64,000 bases of DNA from NCBI RefSeq assembly GCF_042685105.1, contig NZ_JBHUMO010000044.1, positions 154,896 through 218,895 on the forward strand. The letters are read 5' to 3'. A program made the translations under genes and the position numbers. The DNA is from Enterococcus_G camelliae (GTDB lineage Bacteria > Bacillota > Bacilli > Lactobacillales > Enterococcaceae). Below the pieces are notes generated by a model. That model did not search any database. It was not told the DNA's origin and saw nothing but the letters and a program-made list of their open reading frames with translations. Of the stretch, positions 24,057-32,411 are shown in pieces. Each line of letters opens with the position of its first letter. Position 1 is the first letter of the stretch.

Positions 24057-24842
24057 TTATTCTCCCTCTTTTCCTTTCCAAAATACTATGCCTTTTTCTA
24101 ACAAAACAATCATGCGATCCAATAAAATACCGGTAATCCCCATCAGGATAATCCCTACGAACATCACATCGCTTTTTAAATAACGACTTGCATCAATAAC
24201 CATCCAACCAATTCCACTGGTGGCGGCAACCATTTCTGCGGCAACCAAAGTAGTATAGGCTACTCCTACCGCTGTCCGTAAGCCCGTAAAAATTTGAGGT
24301 AAACAGGCAGGTAAAATAACCGAAAAGAAGACTTGCCAAGAAGAAGCTCCTAATGAGCGAGCACTTAAAATATATGTATCATTCACAGTATCCACAGCAG
24401 ATGCGCTCGCTACATAAAGTGGTGCAAAAGCTGCTAAGTATAACAGAACAATCTTAGAGGATTCTCCAATGCCCAACCATAAAATAAGCAACGTATAATA
24501 CGATAAGGGTGGCAAAGGTCGATAGAATTGAACAACCGAATCAACCAACGCACGAAAAGGCAAAAAATACCCACTCAAGAGTCCCATTGGTAGTGCAGTA
24601 ATGAGTGCAAAAAATACGGCAATTCCTAATCGTGAAAGACTCATCCCCATTTGATGAGATAGCAATACACCATTATAACCATGTTGAAGAATATCTAGAA
24701 AGGTTTGCCAAGTCTTTTGAGGTGTTGGCACTAGACGTGTGTTCACAAATCCACCATTTGTGGTTACGGTCCAAATAATAAAAATAATCACCCATGTCAC
24801 TAATGCTAGCCATTTAAGCATGGATCGATCTTTTGTTTTCAT
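24057..24842 (-). CDS. ssuC: Sulfonate/taurine-type ABC transporter, permease
   Basis: A 261-aa permease of the BPD_transp_1 fold with six hydrophobic segments and the coupling-helix motif AARSLGASSWQVFFSVILPACLPQIFTGLR that contacts SsuB. The YRPLPPLSYYTLLILWLGIGESSK stretch is typical of TauC/SsuC. The ATG at 24842 follows AAAGGGAAAC; a TTG at 24860 gives six more residues and is less likely. It is the first gene of the three-gene importer operon and starts 60 bases downstream of a large hairpin. Confidence 0.87.
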   Translation of the reverse strand: MKTKDRSMLKWLALVTWVIIFIIWTVTTNGGFVNTRLVPTPQKTWQTFLDILQHGYNGVLLSHQMGMSLSRLGIAVFFALITALPMGLLSGYFLPFRALVDSVVQFYRPLPPLSYYTLLILWLGIGESSKIVLLYLAAFAPLYVASASAVDTVNDTYILSARSLGASSWQVFFSVILPACLPQIFTGLRTAVGVAYTTLVAAEMVAATSGIGWMVIDASRYLKSDVMFVGIILMGITGILLDRMIVLLEKGIVFWKGKEGE

Positions 24843-24902
24843 ATGGTTTCCCTTTATCAAAATTTATTCGTGTACAGTTGTGTTGATTTTCAAATGATAA
24901 GT

Positions 24903-24933
24903 GCTTGGAAACACCACGGTGGTGTTTCCAAGC
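24903..24933 (-). other. Perfect hairpin between the CoA-disulfide reductase and ssuC genes
   Basis: Two 15-base perfect arms (GCTTGGAAACACCAC and its complement) around a single base, extended by GATAAG/CTTATC with mismatches. It lacks a T-run on the minus strand, so it may be a processing or weak termination site downstream of the rhodanese-fusion gene, or an operator for ssuCAB. Confidence 0.6.
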
Positions 24934-24974
24934 CTTATCCTCAAAAATAATAATCCGTTTGATTTACTTTCCTT

Positions 24975-26678
24975 TTAAAGTAAATCAAAGCGATAATTCG
25001 TTACAATTGGCTTTCTACCTTTCGTTTGGTCATTAAAGTATTCATACATTGACAAGCCTAAAAATGACCCCATTAAGTTATAGACATTGGTGAAACCAAG
25101 ATTACCCAATGCTCGAACCATGTTATAACTACGTTGACTAGATAAGCAATGAACGTAGACCGGTTGATCGGTTGGAATTTCATCCAACCGTTGACGAAAT
25201 TCACTAAGTGGTATATTCACTGCATTCACAATATGCCCTTCAGCAAATTCTTTTGGTTCACGAGCATCAACAATATACGCATTTTTTTCAACTAGCTCAC
25301 GAATTTGAGTTAGTGGGACTTGTTTGTATTCACCGTTTAATACATTTAGACCAACCAAAGCAGCCATGTTGACGACATCTTTTGCCGTACCAAAGTCTGG
25401 AGAATAACACAATTCAAGTTCTTTCAAGTCTTCCAATGTGCCTCCCATCGAAATCATGGTAGCAATGACATCGACACGTTTATCAACATTTCCTTCACCT
25501 ACAGCTTGGGCCCCTAAAATTTTGCCGGAAGGATCTGCAAAAATCAATTTGAAAAAGAGTGGACGAGCATCTGGCATCAATCCTACTTTATCTTTTGGAA
25601 TAACCATTGCCGTTTGATATGCAATTCCTGCTTTTTGACAATCTTTTTCATTGAGTCCTGTGCAGGCAGCATTAAATTGAAAGACTCGGACAACAGATGA
25701 ACCAATCACGCCTGTATTGACATATGTTCTGCCATAGATATGATCTGCAGCTGCCCTAGCTTGTCTTTGAGCAGGACCTGCTAATGTCAAACGTGTTTTC
25801 TTTTGGGTAATGCGATGGGTCACTTCAATGGCATCGCCTACTGCATAGATGGCTGGATCAGACGTTTTATAATGATGGTTTACTTTAATACCACCTGTTT
25901 CGCCGATTTCCAACCCACAATCCGTAGCCAAAGCTGTTTCTGGTCGGACACCAATGGCCATTACTACTGCACCGGCAGCAATTTTTTTGCCAGAAGCTAG
26001 GAGCACATCGGTATCAGTAATTTCCTTGACACTATCTTCCAAAACTAACTCGATTCCTTGATCCATCAATTCTTTGTGGAGAATTTGTGCCATATCATAA
26101 TCAAAAGGCATCATTACTTGGTTTGCTGCTTCGACTAAGGCAACTTTTTTGTTGTCCATCCGTAAGTTTTCTGCCACTTCTAATCCAATGAATCCCCCAC
26201 CAACGACGGTGATTTCTTTAATGTCATTGCCATCCACAAATTCTTTAATTTTCGCAATATCTGGAACGTTACGTACTGAAAAAACATGTGGTTTATCAAT
26301 GCCAATAATGCTTTTTGGCATTACAGCGTTGGCACCTGGTGAAAGAACCAACTCATCATAAGCTTCTGTATAAATTTTGCCAGTTGTTTCTTCTTTTACT
26401 TCCACTTGTTTCGCTTGACGGTCGATGTGAAGAACTTCATGATTGACTTTCGCAATAATATTGTATTGGTTTTTAAATTGTTCTGGCGACATGAGCACCA
26501 AGTCACTTGCTTTTGCAACCGTTCCACTTAAATGAAAAGGTAAGCAGCAGTTTGAAAACGACACGTACGGACCTTTTTCAAACATAATAATCTCTGCTTG
26601 TTCATCCAATCTGCGAATCCTAGCTGCTGCGGAAGCTCCTCCTGCTACCCCACCAATTACAACAATTTTCTTACTCAT
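24975..26678 (-). CDS. CoA-disulfide reductase/NAD(P)H-dependent sulfur reductase with C-terminal rhodanese domain
   Basis: A 567-aa flavoprotein of the CoADR-RHD group. The N-terminal FAD motif is VVIGGVAGGASAAARIRR; the redox Cys lies in SFSNCCLPFHLSG (Cys44/45). The NAD motif is VVGGGFIGLEVAENL and the dimerisation domain follows to about residue 450. The last 100 residues are rhodanese, with persulfide-forming Cys in VHCLSSQRSYNMVRALGNLG. Homologues reduce CoA disulfide, CoA persulfide or polysulfide. It starts 22 bases after the YeeE/YedE gene, so imported sulfur species are a likely substrate. The product is 567 aa, the usual length for the fusion. Confidence 0.9.
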   Translation of the reverse strand: MSKKIVVIGGVAGGASAAARIRRLDEQAEIIMFEKGPYVSFSNCCLPFHLSGTVAKASDLVLMSPEQFKNQYNIIAKVNHEVLHIDRQAKQVEVKEETTGKIYTEAYDELVLSPGANAVMPKSIIGIDKPHVFSVRNVPDIAKIKEFVDGNDIKEITVVGGGFIGLEVAENLRMDNKKVALVEAANQVMMPFDYDMAQILHKELMDQGIELVLEDSVKEITDTDVLLASGKKIAAGAVVMAIGVRPETALATDCGLEIGETGGIKVNHHYKTSDPAIYAVGDAIEVTHRITQKKTRLTLAGPAQRQARAAADHIYGRTYVNTGVIGSSVVRVFQFNAACTGLNEKDCQKAGIAYQTAMVIPKDKVGLMPDARPLFFKLIFADPSGKILGAQAVGEGNVDKRVDVIATMISMGGTLEDLKELELCYSPDFGTAKDVVNMAALVGLNVLNGEYKQVPLTQIRELVEKNAYIVDAREPKEFAEGHIVNAVNIPLSEFRQRLDEIPTDQPVYVHCLSSQRSYNMVRALGNLGFTNVYNLMGSFLGLSMYEYFNDQTKGRKPIVTNYRFDLL

Positions 26679-26700
26679 GATTTATCCTCCTATATGTTTT

Positions 26701-28014
26701 TTATTTCTTAGGCAATGTGCAAGCTTTTCCTGCAAATGTTTTTAGTGCAAAAATTCCACCCAATGTCATTGCAACTAAAAAGACCCAACCGGAAAGAGAG
26801 AACGTACTAATACCTGAATACAAAGCGCCGGCGTTACAACCTCTGGCAAACCGTGCGCCAAATCCCATTAATAAGCCACCAAAAATGAAGTACATCGAAT
26901 CACGCCATTGAAAGTCTGTTTTAAAACGGAAACGACCAGCTAAAAGGAACGTAAGCAAGGCTCCTGCAACTAACCCAAGATTGCGGATTGTTCCACCATC
27001 TTGCAATAATCCTCCACTAACCTTGTCAGATAATTCAACTAAACGTGGGTTGGTAAATGTCACACCAAACTTTTCAAGAACGTAAACGCTCAGTGTAGAA
27101 AATGGTGTCGTAACGCCCCATGACTTATGTTGTGAAACAAGAATGAACAACCATGCAAACGCAACAACTAAGGCACCCTTCATGAAACTCCAACGTTCAA
27201 CAAATAAATGATGGTACATTTTTTGGCCTGCAGTTGGGCGAATATCTTCTTCACCGATTGGTTTTTCAAAATCTTCCCAATCACTAACAGGATCCATGTA
27301 CGTTCCTGCTTTTTTTCGTTTTTCTTCATAGCGGACAACTAACCAATAAATGAATAACAGTCCTGCGATTGAAACAAGCAAGGCCCCCACGTACCCAAAT
27401 ACATCAGGTAAATAGACCCGTGCACTTATTTTTCCCAGAGAACTCGTTTGTACTCCATACATAGCCAATTCTCCAGGAATAGACCCGATGATAAAGAATG
27501 GGATAGTCAACCATGCCCGTCCTTCTCCTTCACCCATGTCAGTCAACGTTCCTGACGCACAGCCACCAGAAAAGATCATCCCTACTCCAAATAAGAACCC
27601 GCCTACTATTACGCCAAGGTCAGCCGGTTCCACATTTTGGGTACCGGGAATAACATTTTGACCATCCGTCGATAAAAAGTTTGGAATGGCTCCTGCTTGT
27701 GCGGAAAACCATTGTATCCCCATGGTGACAATCATAGTTAGTCCAAACATTAATAAAAGCGCTTTCGTTAAACTGCCTTCTCCGCGTACATAAATTCGTT
27801 TGATTCCTCCAGCAAACCCGAATCTTGAACGTGAAAGTGCATAGCCCATCATCACACCTGCTAAAAGATGCATTGCTAGAGCAGGCTTCACTGCATTTAA
27901 GTGAATTCCCCAAACAAATAATAAGATAAGAAAAATAAAACCAATGGTGATTTGGGTTTTCGAACGATTCCAAGCATTGCCGACAGGGACTTCCTTATTT
28001 CTTGAAACTTCCAT
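26701..28014 (-). CDS. YeeE/YedE-family sulfur compound transporter
   Basis: A 437-aa membrane protein with about eleven to twelve hydrophobic segments and two homologous halves. Each half carries the conserved Cys-containing motif of the thiosulfate transporter TsuA: FSGGCASGTLTDMGEG (about residue 148) and FARGCNAGALYSGISTFSLSGW (about residue 392). It probably imports thiosulfate or a related reduced sulfur species. The ATG follows AAGGAAGGG. A 23-base hairpin TTTTTCAC/GTGAAAAA (28040-28062) lies upstream, in the gap to the divergent LysR gene. Confidence 0.88.
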   Translation of the reverse strand: MEVSRNKEVPVGNAWNRSKTQITIGFIFLILLFVWGIHLNAVKPALAMHLLAGVMMGYALSRSRFGFAGGIKRIYVRGEGSLTKALLLMFGLTMIVTMGIQWFSAQAGAIPNFLSTDGQNVIPGTQNVEPADLGVIVGGFLFGVGMIFSGGCASGTLTDMGEGEGRAWLTIPFFIIGSIPGELAMYGVQTSSLGKISARVYLPDVFGYVGALLVSIAGLLFIYWLVVRYEEKRKKAGTYMDPVSDWEDFEKPIGEEDIRPTAGQKMYHHLFVERWSFMKGALVVAFAWLFILVSQHKSWGVTTPFSTLSVYVLEKFGVTFTNPRLVELSDKVSGGLLQDGGTIRNLGLVAGALLTFLLAGRFRFKTDFQWRDSMYFIFGGLLMGFGARFARGCNAGALYSGISTFSLSGWVFLVAMTLGGIFALKTFAGKACTLPKK

Positions 28015-28247
28015 TGTAACCCTTCCTTTTCTTTATAATTTTTTCACAATAAAAGTGAAAAATAGAAAAAATATCTTCTAATTATCTTCTATGGCCACAT
28101 ATTTTTATTAGATATTTTCTTCACAATCATCATACAGCAGAACCTTTTTTTTGAGAAATGATGATTTTTGATAGCATCATAACGTTTTGTTATAGATGAA
28201 ACTGTTGTATACTAACAGCAGAAACGTAACAGCGAGGAGTGAACGGT

Positions 28248-29117
28248 ATGCTTGATTATCGTTATGATACTTTTTACACGTTGGCAAAACAGCTAAATTA
28301 CACCAGAGCCGCAGAAGAACTGAATATTACGCAGCCAGCAGTCACGAAACATATCCAGTCGTTGCAAGCAGAACTTGGTGTCAATTTGTTTATTTATGAA
28401 CACAGGGAACTCTCTTTAACTCCTAGTGGTGAATATTTGTTTCAGCAGTTAGATCAACTAATGCCGGAGCTCCACACCATTTATCGAACCCTTACCCAAA
28501 ACTCACAATTAAAAATTGCTGTTGGTCGGACCATTGGAGAATGTTTTTTGTTTCAACACGACACGGCGTTTTCTGCCTTTTTTGATCGTGAGGATATCGA
28601 ACTGTCCATTGACACTACCGACGTGATTTTGCCTAAACTATTTTCTAATGATATCGATATTGCGATTGTGGCGGGTGAAATTGATGAACATAAATTCACG
28701 AAAACCCATTTTTTAAATCAGCGATTAGTCGGTATTTGCTCTCCATTGAATAACGAAGTACGTACAGCAACGACACTAAACGAACTCACCCATTCATTCC
28801 TGATTTTGCGCGAACGAGGTGCTGGTGTGATTCAAGTTCTAAAACGAGTCCTGGCTCAGTCTGGACTTAGTATTCCTCAATTTAAAAAGCATACGCACAT
28901 TGCCAATACAGATGCAATCAAAAAAATGGTTATTCAAAATAAAGGCATTAGTTTTTTATTTGACTGTTCTGTCAAAGAAGAGCTCGATAAGGGCATTTTA
29001 TTGGAAATTCCCTTGCGACCGATCACTTCCTTCGCCTTTTATCTCGTAACAAAAAAGGGACGTGAAAGAGAACCGTTTATAAAGCAAGCAATCAAAGAGT
29101 TGAAAAAGACTATTTAA
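28248..29117 (+). CDS. LysR-family transcriptional regulator
   Basis: A 289-aa LysR regulator: N-terminal winged helix FYTLAKQLNYTRAAEELNITQPAVTKHIQSLQAELGVNLF (about residues 8-47) and a type 2 periplasmic-binding effector domain from about residue 90. It is divergent from the YeeE/CoA-disulfide-reductase operon, so it probably controls that sulfur block in the manner of CysB/CysL-like regulators. The effector is unknown. The ATG at 28248 follows GAGGAG; the longer frame from 28239 begins GTG. It ends in a bidirectional terminator. Confidence 0.9.
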   Translation: MLDYRYDTFYTLAKQLNYTRAAEELNITQPAVTKHIQSLQAELGVNLFIYEHRELSLTPSGEYLFQQLDQLMPELHTIYRTLTQNSQLKIAVGRTIGECFLFQHDTAFSAFFDREDIELSIDTTDVILPKLFSNDIDIAIVAGEIDEHKFTKTHFLNQRLVGICSPLNNEVRTATTLNELTHSFLILRERGAGVIQVLKRVLAQSGLSIPQFKKHTHIANTDAIKKMVIQNKGISFLFDCSVKEELDKGILLEIPLRPITSFAFYLVTKKGREREPFIKQAIKELKKTI

Positions 29118-29163
29118 CATTCAGGAATAATGAAAAACTAACCAATAACCATTTTTAAATGCC

Positions 29164-29267
29164 AAAAAAGAGGCTCACAAGTAAAATGGTACCTATAGAT
29201 TGAACACTCTTTTTTACAAGTGTCCTATCTACAGGTACCATTTTATAGAGCTAGGCCTCTTTTTTTA
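29164..29267. terminator. Nested bidirectional terminator
   Basis: Outer stem AAAAAAGAGGC/GCCTCTTTTTT encloses a 12-bp stem AAAATGGTACCT/AGGTACCATTTT. It separates the convergent LysR and zinc dehydrogenase genes; the last seven T residues face the LysR gene. Confidence 0.8.
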
Positions 29268-30326
29268 TCAAAATTTATCTGGATTTGAAGCAATCAATAC
29301 TTTGATATCATTCCCTGCCATCACTGTATCAAATGCAGCTCGCCAATGATCCAAGTCAAATTTTTTGGTAATCATCTCGTCAATTCTAATAGCGCCCTTT
29401 GCTAAAAGGTGAATCGCAATCGGCCAATCATATGGATTTTGCGAGCGGCTACCCTTGTATGAAATTTCTCGTTGAATAATTGATTCTGTATCAATATCAA
29501 CAATTTTTTTGGCAAACAATCCAACTTGGATGAACTCTCCTTGTTTTTTGACCAATGGCAAGCTTGCGTTGACCGCGTATGATGATCCCGAAGCATCATA
29601 TACCTTATCCACCCCATAGCCATCCGTCACTTGCATCACAATTTCAGCCAAGTCTTCCACTTGAGTATCAACCACAATATCTGCCCCTATTTTCTTCGCC
29701 AATTCTAAACGATGCGCATCCTTTGTAATTCCCGTCATAATGACAAATGAGCCCACTTCTTTCGCAATTTGTAGTAAGAATAAGCCAATTGGTCCCGGTC
29801 CCATAATAATGATTACATCTTTTAGTTCCAACTTACTTACTTGATACATGGCATGAACACAGCATGCTAGCGGTTCGCTCATTGCTGCCCCTTCGTAACT
29901 CAAGTTGTCTGGAAGAATATGCACACTTTCTTCTCTTGCTAAGACGTAATTCGCCATACTGCCATTTTGTTGTGTTCCCAATCCTTTTCGATAAGGACAA
30001 AGATTGTATTGTTTTCTCTTACAATAATCACATTGATTGCATACGGCGAAGGTTGTTTCACTTGTCACTCGGTCGCCTACTTTAATTTTGGTAACCTCTT
30101 CACCAATCTTAACTACCCTCCCTGAAAACTCATGTCCTAATACAACTGGGGTCGTGGGATTCGCATACTCTCCTTTGAACGTATGAATATCCGAACCGCA
30201 AATTCCTGTATAGGCCACTTCAATCAGTACTTTATCCTCTGTTACTTCAGGGACAGGCAATTCAATCATTTCCATTTTATCGTAGCCTGGCTCTTGCTTT
30301 GATACCCCTTTCATAACTTCTAACAA
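29268..30326 (-). CDS. Zinc-type polyol/alcohol dehydrogenase linked to a galactitol-family PTS
   Basis: A 352-aa medium-chain dehydrogenase. Catalytic zinc site residues lie in GICGSDIHTFKGE and LGHEFSGRV, and the structural four-Cys cluster is CNQCDYCKRKQYNLC; the Rossmann motif is IIMGPGPIGLFLLQIA. It resembles galactitol-1-phosphate and sorbitol/threonine dehydrogenases; the substrate is probably the polyol phosphate made by the PTS encoded just upstream (14-base gap). TTG at 30326 is the start: AGGAGGG lies 8 bases upstream and no ATG fits as well. No kinase or aldolase gene is present in the operon. Confidence 0.85.
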   Translation of the reverse strand: MLEVMKGVSKQEPGYDKMEMIELPVPEVTEDKVLIEVAYTGICGSDIHTFKGEYANPTTPVVLGHEFSGRVVKIGEEVTKIKVGDRVTSETTFAVCNQCDYCKRKQYNLCPYRKGLGTQQNGSMANYVLAREESVHILPDNLSYEGAAMSEPLACCVHAMYQVSKLELKDVIIIMGPGPIGLFLLQIAKEVGSFVIMTGITKDAHRLELAKKIGADIVVDTQVEDLAEIVMQVTDGYGVDKVYDASGSSYAVNASLPLVKKQGEFIQVGLFAKKIVDIDTESIIQREISYKGSRSQNPYDWPIAIHLLAKGAIRIDEMITKKFDLDHWRAAFDTVMAGNDIKVLIASNPDKF

Positions 30327-30339
30327 TGTGACACCCTCC

Positions 30340-31608
30340 TTAAAAAACCATATTGTATAATTCTGCTAATTTTAAGAAAATCCAGTTTAAGATATTCCCG
30401 CCTGTGTCTAAATTACTAATTTCCGCAGCTCCTTTTGGAAATTCCACAATTCCATTTGCCATTTGCGTCAAAACTGGTGCGAAATTGGTAGCCATTAATA
30501 GTGCCAAAGTGATAACAACTGTTAAAGAAATAACGGAATGCAAAATGTTTCCTTTTCGACTAGGAACAACCAAAGCAGCGAAAAACGGAATTGTTGCCAA
30601 GTCGCCAAAAGGTAATACGCGGTTACCTGGTAAAATCACTGCGATAAATAAAGTAATGGGTACCATCAAGAGCCCTGTTGCTAGAGCTGCTGGCGCTCCA
30701 GTCGCAAGTGCAGCATCCATTCCCAAGTATATTTCACGATCGCCATATCGTTTTTGCAGCATTTTTTGTGCACTTTCTTGAATTGGAATTAATCCTTCCA
30801 TTAAAATTTTCACCATTCTTGGCATCAAGAACATTACGCCGCCCATGGTCATACCGATTTGTAAAATGCCTGCAAAATCATAGCCACCTAAAATTCCTAA
30901 AAATGCCCCAATAATAATCCCCATAATCATGGGTTCGCCAAAAATACCAAAGCGTTTTTGAATGGTTTCTGGTTTTACATCAAGCTTGTTAATTCCAGGA
31001 ATTTTGTCCACTACCCAACCAATTGGAATGCCAATCAATGCATAGCCTTGCGCCGAACCGGTTGTAAAGCTAACACCTTCAAGCCCATAATACTCTTGCA
31101 TTTTCGGTGCTGTTTTATCGGCGACAATTTGTACAATGACGGTATAAATAATTCCACAAAAAATTCCGAAAATGAAATTCTTCGTTACAATATAACCCGT
31201 TGCTGCTGCTGCGCTCATGTGCCAATAGTTCCAAATATCAATATTCAAGGTTTTCGTCCAATTCATGGCAAGCATAATTAAATTAACAATTAAAATAACT
31301 GGAATCATTACTGCTGCAATAGGTTGTGCCCATGTTCCTGCTGCTACTGCGGGCCAACCAGCATCAATAATGGTTAAGTTCAACCCAAATCGTGCCACCA
31401 TTGCTTGGGCAGCTGGTCCAACACTAGTTGTTAATAAGTTAATCACTAGGTTGATACCAATCATTCCAATCCCTACCGTAATACCTGATATAATCGCTTT
31501 CTTAGGGGGTACGCGGAACACCAATCCAACAATAAAAATAATAATCGGCAGCATAACACTTGCCCCAACACCCAAAATTCCTTGGACAATATTCATTAAT
31601 CCATCCAT
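30340..31608 (-). CDS. PTS galactitol-family transporter subunit IIC
   Basis: A 422-aa integral membrane protein of the galactitol-type PTS IIC family (GatC/SgcC), with about eleven hydrophobic segments and typical segments IPIGWVVDKIPGINKLDV and GLIPIQESAQKMLQKRYGDREIYLG. It forms the translocation channel for a sugar alcohol or related sugar. The ATG at 31608 was chosen for its 8-base distance from GGAGG; an overlapping ATG three bases earlier gives another frame. It follows the IIB gene by 17 bases. Confidence 0.87.
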   Translation of the reverse strand: MDGLMNIVQGILGVGASVMLPIIIFIVGLVFRVPPKKAIISGITVGIGMIGINLVINLLTTSVGPAAQAMVARFGLNLTIIDAGWPAVAAGTWAQPIAAVMIPVILIVNLIMLAMNWTKTLNIDIWNYWHMSAAAATGYIVTKNFIFGIFCGIIYTVIVQIVADKTAPKMQEYYGLEGVSFTTGSAQGYALIGIPIGWVVDKIPGINKLDVKPETIQKRFGIFGEPMIMGIIIGAFLGILGGYDFAGILQIGMTMGGVMFLMPRMVKILMEGLIPIQESAQKMLQKRYGDREIYLGMDAALATGAPAALATGLLMVPITLFIAVILPGNRVLPFGDLATIPFFAALVVPSRKGNILHSVISLTVVITLALLMATNFAPVLTQMANGIVEFPKGAAEISNLDTGGNILNWIFLKLAELYNMVF

Positions 31609-31625
31609 TCATCATTCCTCCTTAT

Positions 31626-31922
31626 CTAGTTTCCATTTATTTTGTTCACTGCATCCATGATTTCTTGTTCGACTTTTTCAGTACCAATACCTGTTAGAAA
31701 TGCCATCGCTTTAATCGCTGGGATTCGATAAGATGTTGGTAACATAGTTGTAGAAATTAAAAGATCTGCATCATCTTGCTTCGCTGCTGCCTCCGCAATT
31801 TTAATTTGTGTAATATCAACTGGCACATGATTGGTTTTGAATAAATCCTCTACTTTTTTCATTACAACCGTTGATGTAGCAATGCCTGCACCACATGCAA
31901 CTAATACTCTAATTTTTTTCAT
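31626..31922 (-). CDS. PTS galactitol-family subunit IIB
   Basis: A 98-aa IIB protein. The phosphoacceptor Cys lies in the P-loop-like VLVACGAGIATSTVVMKKVEDLF (Cys about residue 9), and the C-terminus is the usual ENQEIMDAVN-like helix. It passes phosphate from IIA to the sugar at IIC. The ATG at 31922 follows AGAGGAAG; a longer frame to 31940 overlaps the IIA stop and lacks its own SD. It lies 14 bases after the IIA gene. Confidence 0.88.
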   Translation of the reverse strand: MKKIRVLVACGAGIATSTVVMKKVEDLFKTNHVPVDITQIKIAEAAAKQDDADLLISTTMLPTSYRIPAIKAMAFLTGIGTEKVEQEIMDAVNKINGN

Positions 31923-31936
31923 TGTTCTTCCTCTTT

Positions 31937-32410
31937 TCATAAATGATTTTGTTTGATAATTGTTAACAACTCCTGACTATCTTGAGCTGCAATTAATGCC
32001 GCAAGTAGTTCATCATTTTGTAGCAGTCCCATTAACGACTGCAACATTTCTAATTGAGCGTGAGGCTCATTCAAACCTAATACAAAAATAATTTTTGTTG
32101 GTACTATCATCTGATTGTCTTCCATACTTTTAAAATCAATCGGACACTGATTGACAACAATCGCCACGAATTCTTTGCTTACTAAATCGGCCTCTGTGTG
32201 CGGAATTGCTGCACCAAATTTTTGAAGAGGAATCCCTGTCGGAAATTCTTTTTCACGATCAGTCAACCCTTGAAAAAAACCGGGCAATACCAATTCAGCT
32301 TGTTCTGCATCAGATGCTATGGTTCGAAACACCTCCTCTTGCGATTGAAAGTCGGCTTTTGTATAAATCAAATCAGTTCTTAAATAATCACTCAGCTTTT
32401 TTTTCGTCAT
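31937..32410 (-). CDS. PTS galactitol/fructose-type subunit IIA
   Basis: A 157-aa EIIA of the mannitol/fructose/galactitol (PTS_EIIA_2) type. The phosphorylated His lies in KFGAAIPHTEAD (about residue 63), followed by IVVNQCPIDF and KIIFVLGLNEPHAQLEMLQSLMGLL. It receives phosphate from HPr. The start is the ATG at 32410, with GGGGGAAA ending at the stop of the regulator gene one base upstream, so the two genes are coupled. Confidence 0.88.
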   Translation of the reverse strand: MTKKKLSDYLRTDLIYTKADFQSQEEVFRTIASDAEQAELVLPGFFQGLTDREKEFPTGIPLQKFGAAIPHTEADLVSKEFVAIVVNQCPIDFKSMEDNQMIVPTKIIFVLGLNEPHAQLEMLQSLMGLLQNDELLAALIAAQDSQELLTIIKQNHL

Positions 32411-32411
32411 G

